This document shows, one piece after another, positions 31,986 through 40,949 of a DNA stretch of 64,000 bases (the first letter of the stretch is position 1; every line of letters starts with the position of its first letter). The notes beneath the pieces were generated by a model. It worked only from the letters and a program-made list of their open reading frames with translations, ran no database searches and was not told the DNA's origin. Made by a program: the position numbers and the translations under genes. The stretch spans positions 62,001-126,000 of the forward strand of contig NZ_JAQMUE010000075.1 of assembly GCF_028330985.1 (NCBI RefSeq), in the 5' to 3' direction. The stretch comes from Roseofilum reptotaenium CS-1145. Its GTDB lineage: Bacteria > Cyanobacteriota > Cyanobacteriia > Cyanobacteriales > Desertifilaceae.

Positions 31986-32303
31986 ATGGTTGGGTTAAGT
32001 GAATTTGGCTTAGATGAATCTGGTTCTTTGATAACCAATATTGTTGTCGATGCCTGGGGGTGTGAAATTTGTTTTGAATGCAAGTATCTCCTGGATAAAA
32101 GACTGCGATATAAAATACACTTCTTAAATTGTGAAAAAATAGACTGGTTCATCAATTCACCAGAAAGAAAAAACCAGATAGACGCAGATATAATATTTTT
32201 CGATTTCGGCAGAAAAAATCATGAGAAAGAAGCTTCTATTCATACTGATATATTCACTGCGGACATTCTTTACGGCGATCTAAAAATCGAGAAAAATTGG
32301 TAG
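31986..32303 (+). CDS. Small hypothetical protein
   Basis: A 105-aa protein, acidic and aromatic, Cys-containing (W-G-C-E-I-C-F-E-C-K near residues 24-33), ending in G-D-L-K-I-E-K-N-W. No signal or membrane segment. Size and composition recall orphan immunity proteins, but no family is recognised and no toxin gene is next to it. Its AT content is higher than its neighbours and it lies between an IS remnant and a broken Uma2 fragment, so it may be recently acquired. Confidence 0.45.
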   Translation: MVGLSEFGLDESGSLITNIVVDAWGCEICFECKYLLDKRLRYKIHFLNCEKIDWFINSPERKNQIDADIIFFDFGRKNHEKEASIHTDIFTADILYGDLKIEKNW

Positions 32304-32439
32304 CATTAAATACTATTATTTTTTCTCCTGGACAACTGCTAGAGTCCATTGATGAGTCGGGGGTTAGTTCTAGAGTAGTCTAACTGGGGCGATCTCACTT
32401 TGTTCAGGATAGCATCATGAATGCGATCGCCTCCCCTAA

Positions 32440-32544
32440 CTACAACAAAGAATCCGGATCGATATTCAACTGTCGCAATTTCTCCCGTAGCTATTGTAAA
32501 TCTGAGTCAGCACGATCGGCTCTTTGTTGTTGGCGTTCCTTTTC
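32440..32544 (-). pseudogene. 3' fragment of a Uma2-family gene
   Basis: Read leftward, this is the coiled-coil tail of a Uma2 protein (E-K-E-R-Q-Q-Q-R-A-D-R-A, then L-R-E-K-L-R-Q-L-N-I-D-P-D-S-L-L and a stop), close to the tail of the intact copy at 54659-55474. An in-frame TAG interrupts it and the catalytic part is absent. Confidence 0.7.
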
Positions 32545-32656
32545 CTAATAAAAACAAAATAATTTACTCTGAATAAAGATCGAAATTTCACTAAAAATTA
32601 AGTTGATAGACAAAGAGTGTTATAATTTTCTGTTAGAGACTATTGAAAAGTTTGAT

Positions 32657-35600
32657 ATGTCTACATTCAAAACTTCTAATGAAGATCCACTTAATCAGAT
32701 TGTTCTAGCGATTCAAGGACAGCAGTTTCAGGAAGCGGCGAACCTTTGCCGGCAGGTATTACAACAGAATCCTCAAAATGGAAAAGTGTGGCATCTGTTT
32801 GGGGTAACCTACTATAGCGCAGGAGAGATAAAACAGGCGATCGCCGCTTATGAAAATGCCCTGAAAATTGACCCTCATCAACCCCAAACCCATAATAATC
32901 TGGCCATTGCCTTAGCTCAAAGCGATCGCCCTACGGAAGCACTCAAGCATTATCAACAGGCGATCGCCCTTGCACCCGACTATACCGAAAGTTACTATAA
33001 TCTCGCCAAAACTTACAAGACCCTGGGGAATCTAGATTTAGCTCTTCAGAATTATCAACAGGCGCTGCATCTTAATCCTGACTATAGCCAAGCGCGGCAA
33101 AATTTGGGCAATCTCTATTTAGAACAGGGAGAATATGACCGAGCTATTGTGGAGTTAAAACAGGTCATTGCCCAAGTTCGAGATCGGGCCATTATTCACC
33201 ATAGTCTTGCCTTCTGTTACCATCAAAAAAATGAACGAAAAGAGGCTATTTCCCATTACCAAAAGGCGCTAGAACTAAATCCCCAATATATCTCCATCTA
33301 TGCCAATCTCGCCTCTCTACTCCATCAGGAAAACCAGGTCGAGCAAGCCATTCCCTACTATAAAACCGCCTTAAGCCATGCTCCAAATTCGCCCAAACTG
33401 CACCACGATCTGGCCGTTGCTCTGGGCGCTCAGAAACAACTCGAAGCGGCAACCGATCACTATTATCGATCGCTAGAACTCGAACCTAACTCACCAGAGG
33501 CGCATAATAATTTAGGGGTAGCCCTGAGTCAACAGGAAAAATTTGAAGAAGCGATCGCCGAATATCATCGAGCGCTAGAACTTAATCCCCATTATCCAGA
33601 TGCCTATAATAATCTCGCCGTTGCTCTGGATAAAATAGGTGAATATGATGGGGCGATCGCTGCTTATCAAACCTGTATTTCCCTGAAACCTGACTATGCT
33701 GAAGCCCACACTAACCTCGGAATAGCACTCCTACTCGCTGGAGAGTTGAGCAACGGTTGGGCAGAATATGAATGGCGTTATCAATGGCAAACCGCCAGTA
33801 ATCATAGACCTGTTTATCAACCCCGATGGAATGGAGATCCATTTATAGGACGAACTTTACTGTTGTATTGTGAACAAGGTTTTGGAGACTGCATCCAGTT
33901 TTTACGCTATTTACCTCTCGTGCAAGAGCGTGGAGGAAAAATAATCCTGGAATGTCCTCGACTGCTGATAGATTTGTTTCAAATCTTTATAGAAGAACAT
34001 GCCTCAGATCCTGAGAAAAAGGTAAGGTTAGTAGCACGGGATCGACCTTTACCCAATTATCATATCTGGGCCCCGTTAATGAGTTTGCCCTATATTTTAG
34101 GAACCACTTTAGATACGATTCCGGCATCTATTCCCTATCTTCGCGCTCCAGTTAGGGCAGATTCAGAAAATTCATCATCTTCTTACCCAGAGATGGATCG
34201 ACTCGTTCCTACGGTAGATCGGGCTATCCGAAAATCGGCTCATTTTAAGGTGGGGTTAGCCTGGGGCGGAAATCCCAATCATGGTAACGATTGCCAACGC
34301 TCCTGTCAATTCACCGATCTTCTGCCCCTGTTAGACATAGAAGGCATTGACTTTTACAGCTTGCAAAAAGGCGATCGCGCCCAAGAACTTGCAGGAGTAG
34401 AAAACATAACCAATCTTGACCCCATTATCCAAGACTTTGCCGATACCGCCACCCTAATTAACCAACTCGACTTAATCATCACTGTGGATACCTCCCTGGT
34501 GCATCTCGCGGGAGCCATGGGCAAACCCACATGGCTATTACTCTCCTTTGTCCCCGACTGGCGCTGGATGCTCGATCGCGAGGATAGCCCCTGGTATCCC
34601 ACCGTCCGTCTCTTCCGGCAACCTGCACGCGGAGACTGGCATTCTGTAATTACTGCGGTTAAAACCCAATTAATCCCATCCATCTCCCCATCTCCTAATC
34701 CTTCCATCTCCCCATCTCCCCCATCCCCCCATCTCCCCATCCCCCGAACCGGAATAGGTATCACTTGGCAACTGGGCAACCACACTGGATGGGGAATATA
34801 CGGACTCAACCTAGCCCTACAACTGGTGAAAAACCCAGAAACATTCCCTCATTTACTGGTTCCCCCTGGAAATATCCAGAACTTGCACCCCTTGCATCAA
34901 GTCCTTTTGCATCCGGTATTTGAGGAGCAAAAAATCCTTCAGCGTTTCTTAAACCAGTCCTTGGGTAAGGCACTAAAATCTGATTTTCCTATCTTTCATG
35001 GTTTAGGTCATGGGTTTGGAAAGTCACCCTTAATGGAACATGTGTACGGTCATTCTTCAGTAGGGATTGTATTTATTGAAGATACTCATCTGGAGCAAAA
35101 GGCGATCGCCAACGCCAAAACCTACGATCGCCTAATTGCCGGTTCCAGTTGGAACACCGAAGTTCTGACCAGTGCTGGAATTCCCCAAGTAGAAACTATT
35201 TTACAAGGCATCGATCCCACCCTATTTCACCCTGCCCCTAAGCTAGGAATTTGGGGTCAAGACCGCTTCGTAATTTTTGCTGGGGGTAAACTCGAATACC
35301 GCAAAGGACAAGACCTGATCATTGCCGCCTTCAAAGCCTTTCACCACCGCCATCCAGACGTTTTGCTGGTCACCGCTTGGCATAATGCTTGGCCCAGTTG
35401 GATGGTCGGATTGGACACGACTGGGAATGTGGAAGGATTACCTCAAATTAGTCAAGATGGCGTGTTACAGATTATGCCCTGGTTGCAGAAAAATGGCATC
35501 CCGGCTGAGGCGGCGATCGCCCTCGGTCCCACTCCCAACCACCTCATTCCCCAAATTCTCCGAGAAGCCGACGTAGCTATCTTTACGAGTCGTGCAGAAG

Positions 35601-35905
35601 GAGGAACCAACTTAGCAGCCATGGAATGTTTAGCCTGCGGTATTCCCACCCTTCTTTCTGCCAATACCGGCCATTTAGACTTACTCAACCGAGGTGCAGG
35701 TTATCCCTTAAAAACCCAATATCCCGTCGCTTCTCATCCCTATTTCCAAGGGACAGAAGGCTGGGGAAACTCGGATATTGAAGAAATTTTAGAAACCTTA
35801 GAATGGATTTACCACAACCGCAAGCAAGCCAAAAAACAGGGAAAACAATTTGCCAAGATTATGCAAACCTTGACCTGGGAACGACAAATCCAGCAACTGT
35901 TATAG
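32657..35905 (+). CDS. TPR protein fused to two glycosyltransferase-like domains
   Basis: About 1082 aa from ATG 32657. Residues 10-380 are a run of about eleven tetratricopeptide repeats (A-L-K-I-D-P-H-Q-P-Q-T-H-N-N-L-A; repeated N-L-G and A-I-A-Y/E-Y). Residues 385-675 look like a GT41/GT9-type catalytic region (V-G-L-A-W-G-G-N-P-N-H, then D-T-S-L-V-H-L-A-G-A-M-G-K-P-T-W-L-L-L). A Ser/Pro linker coded by repeated CATCTCCC units (34678-34745) leads to a GT4-like domain (residues about 710-1080: G-G-K-L-E-Y-R-K-G-Q-D, then F-T-S-R-A-E-G-G-T-N-L-A-A-M-E-C-L-A-C-G-I-P). Such fusions are found in filamentous cyanobacteria and should modify proteins or glycans. No signal peptide. The start chosen skips a TTG 18 codons upstream. 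Confidence 0.85.
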   Translation: MSTFKTSNEDPLNQIVLAIQGQQFQEAANLCRQVLQQNPQNGKVWHLFGVTYYSAGEIKQAIAAYENALKIDPHQPQTHNNLAIALAQSDRPTEALKHYQQAIALAPDYTESYYNLAKTYKTLGNLDLALQNYQQALHLNPDYSQARQNLGNLYLEQGEYDRAIVELKQVIAQVRDRAIIHHSLAFCYHQKNERKEAISHYQKALELNPQYISIYANLASLLHQENQVEQAIPYYKTALSHAPNSPKLHHDLAVALGAQKQLEAATDHYYRSLELEPNSPEAHNNLGVALSQQEKFEEAIAEYHRALELNPHYPDAYNNLAVALDKIGEYDGAIAAYQTCISLKPDYAEAHTNLGIALLLAGELSNGWAEYEWRYQWQTASNHRPVYQPRWNGDPFIGRTLLLYCEQGFGDCIQFLRYLPLVQERGGKIILECPRLLIDLFQIFIEEHASDPEKKVRLVARDRPLPNYHIWAPLMSLPYILGTTLDTIPASIPYLRAPVRADSENSSSSYPEMDRLVPTVDRAIRKSAHFKVGLAWGGNPNHGNDCQRSCQFTDLLPLLDIEGIDFYSLQKGDRAQELAGVENITNLDPIIQDFADTATLINQLDLIITVDTSLVHLAGAMGKPTWLLLSFVPDWRWMLDREDSPWYPTVRLFRQPARGDWHSVITAVKTQLIPSISPSPNPSISPSPPSPHLPIPRTGIGITWQLGNHTGWGIYGLNLALQLVKNPETFPHLLVPPGNIQNLHPLHQVLLHPVFEEQKILQRFLNQSLGKALKSDFPIFHGLGHGFGKSPLMEHVYGHSSVGIVFIEDTHLEQKAIANAKTYDRLIAGSSWNTEVLTSAGIPQVETILQGIDPTLFHPAPKLGIWGQDRFVIFAGGKLEYRKGQDLIIAAFKAFHHRHPDVLLVTAWHNAWPSWMVGLDTTGNVEGLPQISQDGVLQIMPWLQKNGIPAEAAIALGPTPNHLIPQILREADVAIFTSRAEGGTNLAAMECLACGIPTLLSANTGHLDLLNRGAGYPLKTQYPVASHPYFQGTEGWGNSDIEEILETLEWIYHNRKQAKKQGKQFAKIMQTLTWERQIQQLL

Positions 35906-35922
35906 CGCATTGCACTGTCATG

Positions 35923-36010
35923 TATAGTCATTTTAATTAAGATTGATACACCAAGATTTATCTACAACAACGGTATCTGTAGGGGCGAACGGCCGTTCGC
36001 CCCTACAACC
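35923..36010. repeat. Left flanking repeat of the A/B module, with a 30-bp perfect palindrome
   Basis: It begins TATAGTCATTTTAATTAAG (35923-35941), then AACGGTATCTGTAGGGGC and a perfect 30-bp palindrome at 35978-36007. A related copy in the same orientation lies at 40950-41038, after the last gene of the module. A partial copy of the first motif is at 37310-37326. Confidence 0.65.
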
Positions 36011-36132
36011 ATGTCCCATCCTTAATTACAACAACTATATATCTAGCCAACATCAATAAAAACAATTGTATCGAAGTTAATGACATTCGCGTTGAAACCC
36101 TTGTACCCAAGCAAGACCCAATAAATAAAAAA

Positions 36133-37308
36133 ATGAAATCACATGAATCTTTTAGCAATACTCTCGATCGAGCCAATGGAATCCACCTAGAAATATGGGA
36201 ACCAAGTTTGATAGTATTACCTATCCCAGAAAGAACGCTACCGGAAAGTATTTCTTTTGGATTATGGCTCAAGTTGACTAATCAGACAGTAAAACCTTGG
36301 AAAATTGATGCCGATAAAATAATCATTCCAGAGCTGATAACATCTGATGGTAAGATCTTAGAAAGAGGATTAAATACTGATCATCAGAAAAATGAAGCAA
36401 ATACACCCTATAAAGGCGATAACTTAGTCAATAGAGTAGTCTATTCTATTTCAAGTTTAATTGACGATATTGCCAGAAGAGGGATTTCGTGGGTGAGTCC
36501 CAAAACAGCAATATTTATATCCATTGCTGCTAAAGTTTGTTGGGAAAAAGATTTACTACAGTTACAGTTGTTAACGAATAGATGTCAAGCTTTAAACAGC
36601 TCGTGTTTTGATGCCCTCAAGCTAGGAAATTATCAACTCAGATTCATATATGAATCAAGTAGCAATCAAACAAAATATCAGCCTAAAGAAGGGATTTTAC
36701 AGTTGAGAAATGTCAAACAACGAAAAGGCGATCGCTTAACCACTCCTTTTGTCAACCTACGCTTGGTTGAAACCAAACCCAATGATAAAGCAATAGAAGT
36801 AGATGGTATTCGCTTTGAAACTACATTGCCAGAAACAGTAATCCGCTTACCAAAGAAGGACAATGGTATAGAAACATCTGTACCAATTGGTATTCGGATT
36901 ACAAATAATAGTAATACTGACTTTTATTTTAATTTTTATAACACACTAATTCCTGAACTTATTACTTTAAATGGGGAAATCATCAAGAAGGATTACACCA
37001 GCGATTTCTTAAAAAGGATGTTACTATCCGATATACTTTTAGCCGTACAAGGCAAAAGTATTGATTTCTTTCCTAATGCCAAACTATTGTGTAAAAAGAA
37101 TGGCAAATTAAAACTCAAAATAGCTGCTGGAGATGGAGGTGATTGGAGTTTTAACAATCTTAAAGCAGGTAGATATTGGCTGCGATTAACATATAAGAAT
37201 AAATCTGTAGAAACAAGAGTAGAGGATAGAAATGCAAAAAAGATTATCTTATTCAAAAAGCTTTGGAGAGGAATGGTGTTAGGGTCTCTTGTAGCACTGG
37301 ATTTATAA
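36133..37308 (+). CDS. A1: two-domain protein of unknown family, 5' end probably lost
   Basis: A 391-aa protein made of two copies of one domain. Domain 2 starts at E222 with E-V-D-G-I-R-F-E-T, followed by I-G-I-R-I-T-N-N-S, then F-N-F-Y-N-T-L-I-P-E-L-I, the G-D-G-G-D-W motif at 333-338 and G-R-Y-W-L-R-L-T-Y; domain 1 has the matching L-W-L-K-L-T-N-Q, I-I-I-P-E-L-I and G-N-Y-Q-L-R-F-I-Y. The pattern of short strands suggests a beta sandwich. The same frame is open upstream and encodes I-E-V-N-D-I-R-V-E-T-L-V-P at 36070-36108, the missing first strand of domain 1, but no ATG, GTG or TTG precedes it, so 36133 is only the first usable start. No signal peptide. Paralogue of A2. AT-rich. Function unknown. 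Confidence 0.65.
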   Translation: MKSHESFSNTLDRANGIHLEIWEPSLIVLPIPERTLPESISFGLWLKLTNQTVKPWKIDADKIIIPELITSDGKILERGLNTDHQKNEANTPYKGDNLVNRVVYSISSLIDDIARRGISWVSPKTAIFISIAAKVCWEKDLLQLQLLTNRCQALNSSCFDALKLGNYQLRFIYESSSNQTKYQPKEGILQLRNVKQRKGDRLTTPFVNLRLVETKPNDKAIEVDGIRFETTLPETVIRLPKKDNGIETSVPIGIRITNNSNTDFYFNFYNTLIPELITLNGEIIKKDYTSDFLKRMLLSDILLAVQGKSIDFFPNAKLLCKKNGKLKLKIAAGDGGDWSFNNLKAGRYWLRLTYKNKSVETRVEDRNAKKIILFKKLWRGMVLGSLVALDL

Positions 37309-37359
37309 ATATAGTCATTTTCAATTTCACTAATTTTTGGATTTTTCAACTTGTCAATT

Positions 37360-37602
37360 ATGTCTATAGCAACTAAAAACGTTCTCTTGAAAACACATTC
37401 ACTATTTTGGCTAGCCACTAGCTTTTTGATTAGTATCACAAGCCAGCCTGTTCGTGCATTTACTCTTACACCTGGCCGTGGCTGGTTTGGATTGGGTCAA
37501 GGAGCTAGTGTTCGTTACCTCCCAAGAGATACAGGAAGCGACGAAATCTTTACTGTAGGAACCTGGCTAGATCCCAAATTAGTCACAGAAATCAATCAGT
37601 AA
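37360..37602 (+). CDS. B1: short secreted protein of unknown function
   Basis: An 80-aa protein with a clear signal peptide (basic start, then F-W-L-A-T-S-F-L-I-S-I-T, cleavage probably after V-R-A) and a mature part of about 48 residues starting F-T-L-T-P-G-R-G-W-F-G-L-G-Q. The long B2 protein also begins its mature part with A-F-S-I-T-P, so the two may be related at the N-terminus, but the resemblance stops there. It may be a truncated copy of a longer B gene. It follows A1 by 51 bp. Confidence 0.5.
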   Translation: MSIATKNVLLKTHSLFWLATSFLISITSQPVRAFTLTPGRGWFGLGQGASVRYLPRDTGSDEIFTVGTWLDPKLVTEINQ

Positions 37603-37741
37603 TATTACGGTATTGCGGTAAAAAAGCAGAGAATACACTGATGCTTTAGGGAGAGTGAATCCATTCTTGAATTCAGTAAAAATACTATGGTTTGGATCGG
37701 CTAATACAGGTAGCATCTAGCCAACATGACATGGAAACAAT

Positions 37742-37837
37742 TTGATCGAAGTTGATGGGATTCGCTTTCAAACAATTATGCCAAACCATCAACCAGTCAT
37801 TATTGGAGATCCAGTTCCTAGTTTGTTGAATCTTTAA
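37742..37837 (+). pseudogene. Detached first-strand fragment of A2
   Basis: In the same frame as A2 this reads I-E-V-D-G-I-R-F-Q-T-I-M-P-N-H-Q-P, the domain-1 start of the A family, then hits TAA at 37835 and TAG soon after, 31 nt before the A2 ATG. The upstream DNA shares TCTAGCCAACAT (37716-37727) with the same position before A1 (36042-36053), so both copies descend from one gene. Confidence 0.65.
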
Positions 37838-37867
37838 TTTAACTAGACGTTCGAGAAGAGAAAAATT

Positions 37868-39133
37868 ATGCTCTTAGAGCTTTTTAACAACTTATTTTTT
37901 AAAGAAAAGGGGGTTAACATGGGAATTGGGGGGCCAGAATTAATAGCATTGCCAATTCCCAAAAATGCCTCTGATGCCAGTATCGAAATCGAGATTACTG
38001 TTTATGTAATTAATAACACCCTCGAATCGGTTCGTCTTCATCCAAATGACGCTCTGATGCCCGAACTGATAACCTCAAAGGGTCAAACATTACAGCCAGA
38101 AGTAGCTATAGAAGAATCTTTGAAGAATCTAGAGAAAATTCAAGCTATTAGGAGGAGATCGCTCGGTGGCAGATTTCCATTGACTCGTTGGCTCTCAAAT
38201 TTAGTTTTTAGGTTAAGACGACCTCCCAAGATAATAAATCTTGACGATAGCTTAATCGAACCTGGAGAGGGCAAAAAAACTTCTCCAATTGTCAGGCTAC
38301 TTTGGTATAATAAAAAACTACAGCTAAAATTTATCAAACAATTTAGTTACTTACCAGTCAGTTTCAAGCTAAACGACAGTTGGTGTTTTCACGATCTGCA
38401 AGCAGATACCTATCAATTGAGGTTTACTAGAAAGAGTTCAAGCGATCGCACCTCAGCAGATTTGAAACCAGAAACGAAAACAGAGGCGATCGCTCCAGCT
38501 TTGGCAACTCAATTCCTAAGTCTGAGCTTGCAAGAGCCAGTAGGGCCTGACAACAGTGCGGTAGAAGTAGACGGGATTCGCTTTGAAACTCTAGTGCCGC
38601 AACCAAGGGTAATAGTTCCGAGGTCGCAACCAAAGGTAAGAGTTCGGAATCCGCACTTAGACCCCTATACTCTCGTAGAGATTGGTATTCGTATTAGCAA
38701 CAACACCTCCAGTTGTTTTCGGTTCAACTTATTTGCCAGCTTGATTCCACAACTGATAGGAACGGATGGTCAACCAATAGAGGCTGCCTATGGTTGTAGC
38801 TTAACTATAATACCAAAAGAATCAGATTTTCCTATAGTTAAGCCGGGAGAGAGTCTGACATTTTTTCCCAAGATAGCACAACTGTTTTGGGTGAAGGGAG
38901 AGCTTTTTTGCCTGAGCATTCCAGCCGGAGATGGAGGTGGTTGGGTTTTTGGATCGCTTTCTTTAGGAACCTATCAAATTAATTTTATATACAAAAATCA
39001 AGATAGGACAGTAGAAATACTAGATAAAGAAGGGAGAAATGCGAAATTACTGGAAGACATCTGGGTAGGGATGGTGTTTACTCCATCAATCACTTTTAGT
39101 TTAGTTAGGTCTGAAACTGAAAAAAGTTTCTAG
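37868..39133 (+). CDS. A2: paralogue of A1, two-domain protein of unknown family
   Basis: A 421-aa protein built like A1. Domain 1 has I-E-I-E-I-T-V-Y-V-I-N-N-T, L-M-P-E-L-I-T-S-K-G and W-C-F-H-D-L-Q-A-D-T-Y-Q-L-R-F. Domain 2 starts at E233 (E-V-D-G-I-R-F-E-T-L-V-P), with I-G-I-R-I-S-N-N-T, F-A-S-L-I-P-Q-L-I-G-T-D-G, G-D-G-G-G-W at 354-359 and a shared end R-N-A-K followed by W-x-G-M-V. A basic insert (about 95-125, many Arg and Pro) separates strands in domain 1. No signal peptide. The conserved GDGG turn could be a ligand or metal site; that is a guess. B2 follows after 53 bp. No known family recognised. Confidence 0.65.
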   Translation: MLLELFNNLFFKEKGVNMGIGGPELIALPIPKNASDASIEIEITVYVINNTLESVRLHPNDALMPELITSKGQTLQPEVAIEESLKNLEKIQAIRRRSLGGRFPLTRWLSNLVFRLRRPPKIINLDDSLIEPGEGKKTSPIVRLLWYNKKLQLKFIKQFSYLPVSFKLNDSWCFHDLQADTYQLRFTRKSSSDRTSADLKPETKTEAIAPALATQFLSLSLQEPVGPDNSAVEVDGIRFETLVPQPRVIVPRSQPKVRVRNPHLDPYTLVEIGIRISNNTSSCFRFNLFASLIPQLIGTDGQPIEAAYGCSLTIIPKESDFPIVKPGESLTFFPKIAQLFWVKGELFCLSIPAGDGGGWVFGSLSLGTYQINFIYKNQDRTVEILDKEGRNAKLLEDIWVGMVFTPSITFSLVRSETEKSF

Positions 39134-39186
39134 TCCATAAAAAAGTAGTCACTATTTTGTTGAGAAATAACATAGGAGCGATAAAA

Positions 39187-40929
39187 GTGCAAAAGCAAAG
39201 TACATTCATACTTTTTCTGACAACAACTCTCCTGGGAATATTGCCAACTAGGTCTAGCTTGGCATTCTCGATTACTCCTCCTCCCTCAGACTTCTACAGA
39301 TACACAAAGCCTTACTTTGTTGATATTGACAAGGGGATATGGGGTTATACTCAATTAGACGCATGGCCAGAGTCGGACCCCCGGCGGTATTTATCGAGAG
39401 GACAGGTTATTGAAATCAAACAAGGGGGAACCACAGGATTACTGAACTTACTAGAAAGTGAGTTTCCCAACTGGAACTTTGAGGAAACGGGAAACTTACA
39501 AGGTAGTTTTGATATTCAGGAATATTACTCATGTGCTCCAAACCCTCTAGGATATGAGTGGTGTGGTCGTCACACATTGAATAGTGTCGGAGCTCATATT
39601 AGATTGAATTATAACCCCCAACCATTCTCTTTCGATCCCCAAGGTGATAATGTTCACTGGATTCAAAGGGTTATCGCTACCTTTTCACCATACAAAACAG
39701 TACCACCCTCCGGATATTTAGATTTCATCGATATTCCTCCTGGTCAGCAAAATCCTTACTACGATACTCAAGGAAATGCCGAATCAGACTATTTTAGAGA
39801 TTCTCCAGTATACAACTTTCCACATATAGAGAGTTTCTTTTATGCAGAAACTTACCTTGTTGAGGAAATCGCACCAAAGAAAGTAAAAATTTACAATGGT
39901 GTTAGATGGGGATGGGAAAACAAGATATCTCCCATTAAACTTGCAGAAAGTTTTTCTGAGAGCCTAAGTTCTGGTACAGAAGTAGATGACTTCAGCGTAG
40001 ATGGACTAACTCCAGGAACACCATATATGGCTTGGACTAACAATAGCCTTCCTTCAAACCAATGCAACCCAAACACATATCTGAGGGGAGACAGTCGGGA
40101 TGGTTCTTGGCTTTATGATGAAAATAGTAGTCCTGAAGGAGATGGTTTTGCTTCAGCAATTTGGGGGACTGTTCCTAGTAGTGGTACTGTTGATTTATCT
40201 GTCGGGGTGGCATCGGGCGGTCGCCGTGGAGAAGATGAAGGTAACTACGAGCTTTTTGTCGCTTTATTAGATTCTCAAGACTTACCATCTGAAATTTACC
40301 CCATGAATAACGGCAGTAATATTGCACTCGGCGGTAGCGGTGGTGGTGGTATTATAGTCGGCGGTAGCGGCGGTGGTGGCATCATAGTCGGCGGTAGCGG
40401 CGGCGGTGGAGTCGATTTAGATACACCGGGTCGCACTCAACAAAATCCCATACTTCCTAGTAGCATCGACTCTGATGGCTGGCAACACTTCTCTAACGTT
40501 CCCGGTTGTCGCTGGTATGACCCACCCATAGAGAAGGGATTTGAATTTGTCGCCACCGATGACACCCTATTTACGGAAATTCTAGATTTTCCTGTCGGTC
40601 AAGACGATTTGTTTACAGTTATGGTTGACGACCTAATTCTGGGAGAGTTTAGTCCCGGAGATAGAGTCGATTTTCTTTCCTTACTCGGTTCAGGTGTTTC
40701 CCGGTTTAAAGTAACTGATATTGATTATTTCATCGGTAATACAGAAGAAACCTATTTTCCAATTCAACTGGCATTTGATAAAAATGTGGGCAGTTTTAAG
40801 ATGCGCCCGATAGTGACTGAAGAAGAAACGAAAAAGCAGAAAGTCCCAGAATCCAATTCGGTGTGGGGTTTAATTGGGTTGGGTGCTTTTGGAGTCTGGA
40901 AATTTATCGGTTTGAGGAATCGGAAGTAG
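39187..40929 (+). CDS. B2: secreted protein with Gly-rich repeats and PEP-CTERM-like sorting tail
   Basis: A 580-aa protein starting at GTG 39187, which has GGAG eight nt upstream; the longer frame from TTG 39157 has none. A signal peptide (L-F-L-T-T-T-L-L-G-I-L-P, cleavage near S-L-A) starts the protein. The mature part has a unique N-terminal region with four Cys in pairs, a segment like cyanobacterial extracellular beta domains, a Gly-rich repeat G-G-S-G-G-G-G-I-I-V (three times, about 377-408), then a second beta region. The C-terminus is V-P-E-S-N-S-V-W-G-L-I-G-L-G-A-F-G-V-W followed by R-N-R-K, a PEP-CTERM tail with Ser for the second Pro. Such tails are cut by exosortase and attach proteins to surface polysaccharide. 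Confidence 0.7.
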   Translation: MQKQSTFILFLTTTLLGILPTRSSLAFSITPPPSDFYRYTKPYFVDIDKGIWGYTQLDAWPESDPRRYLSRGQVIEIKQGGTTGLLNLLESEFPNWNFEETGNLQGSFDIQEYYSCAPNPLGYEWCGRHTLNSVGAHIRLNYNPQPFSFDPQGDNVHWIQRVIATFSPYKTVPPSGYLDFIDIPPGQQNPYYDTQGNAESDYFRDSPVYNFPHIESFFYAETYLVEEIAPKKVKIYNGVRWGWENKISPIKLAESFSESLSSGTEVDDFSVDGLTPGTPYMAWTNNSLPSNQCNPNTYLRGDSRDGSWLYDENSSPEGDGFASAIWGTVPSSGTVDLSVGVASGGRRGEDEGNYELFVALLDSQDLPSEIYPMNNGSNIALGGSGGGGIIVGGSGGGGIIVGGSGGGGVDLDTPGRTQQNPILPSSIDSDGWQHFSNVPGCRWYDPPIEKGFEFVATDDTLFTEILDFPVGQDDLFTVMVDDLILGEFSPGDRVDFLSLLGSGVSRFKVTDIDYFIGNTEETYFPIQLAFDKNVGSFKMRPIVTEEETKKQKVPESNSVWGLIGLGAFGVWKFIGLRNRK

Positions 40930-40949
40930 TTAGAGTTGAAGTCATCAGT

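Noticed and set aside
34678-34745. Non-coding repeat interrupting the TPR-glycosyltransferase gene
   Set aside because: The repeat keeps the frame and encodes a Ser/Pro linker; the gene is continuous.
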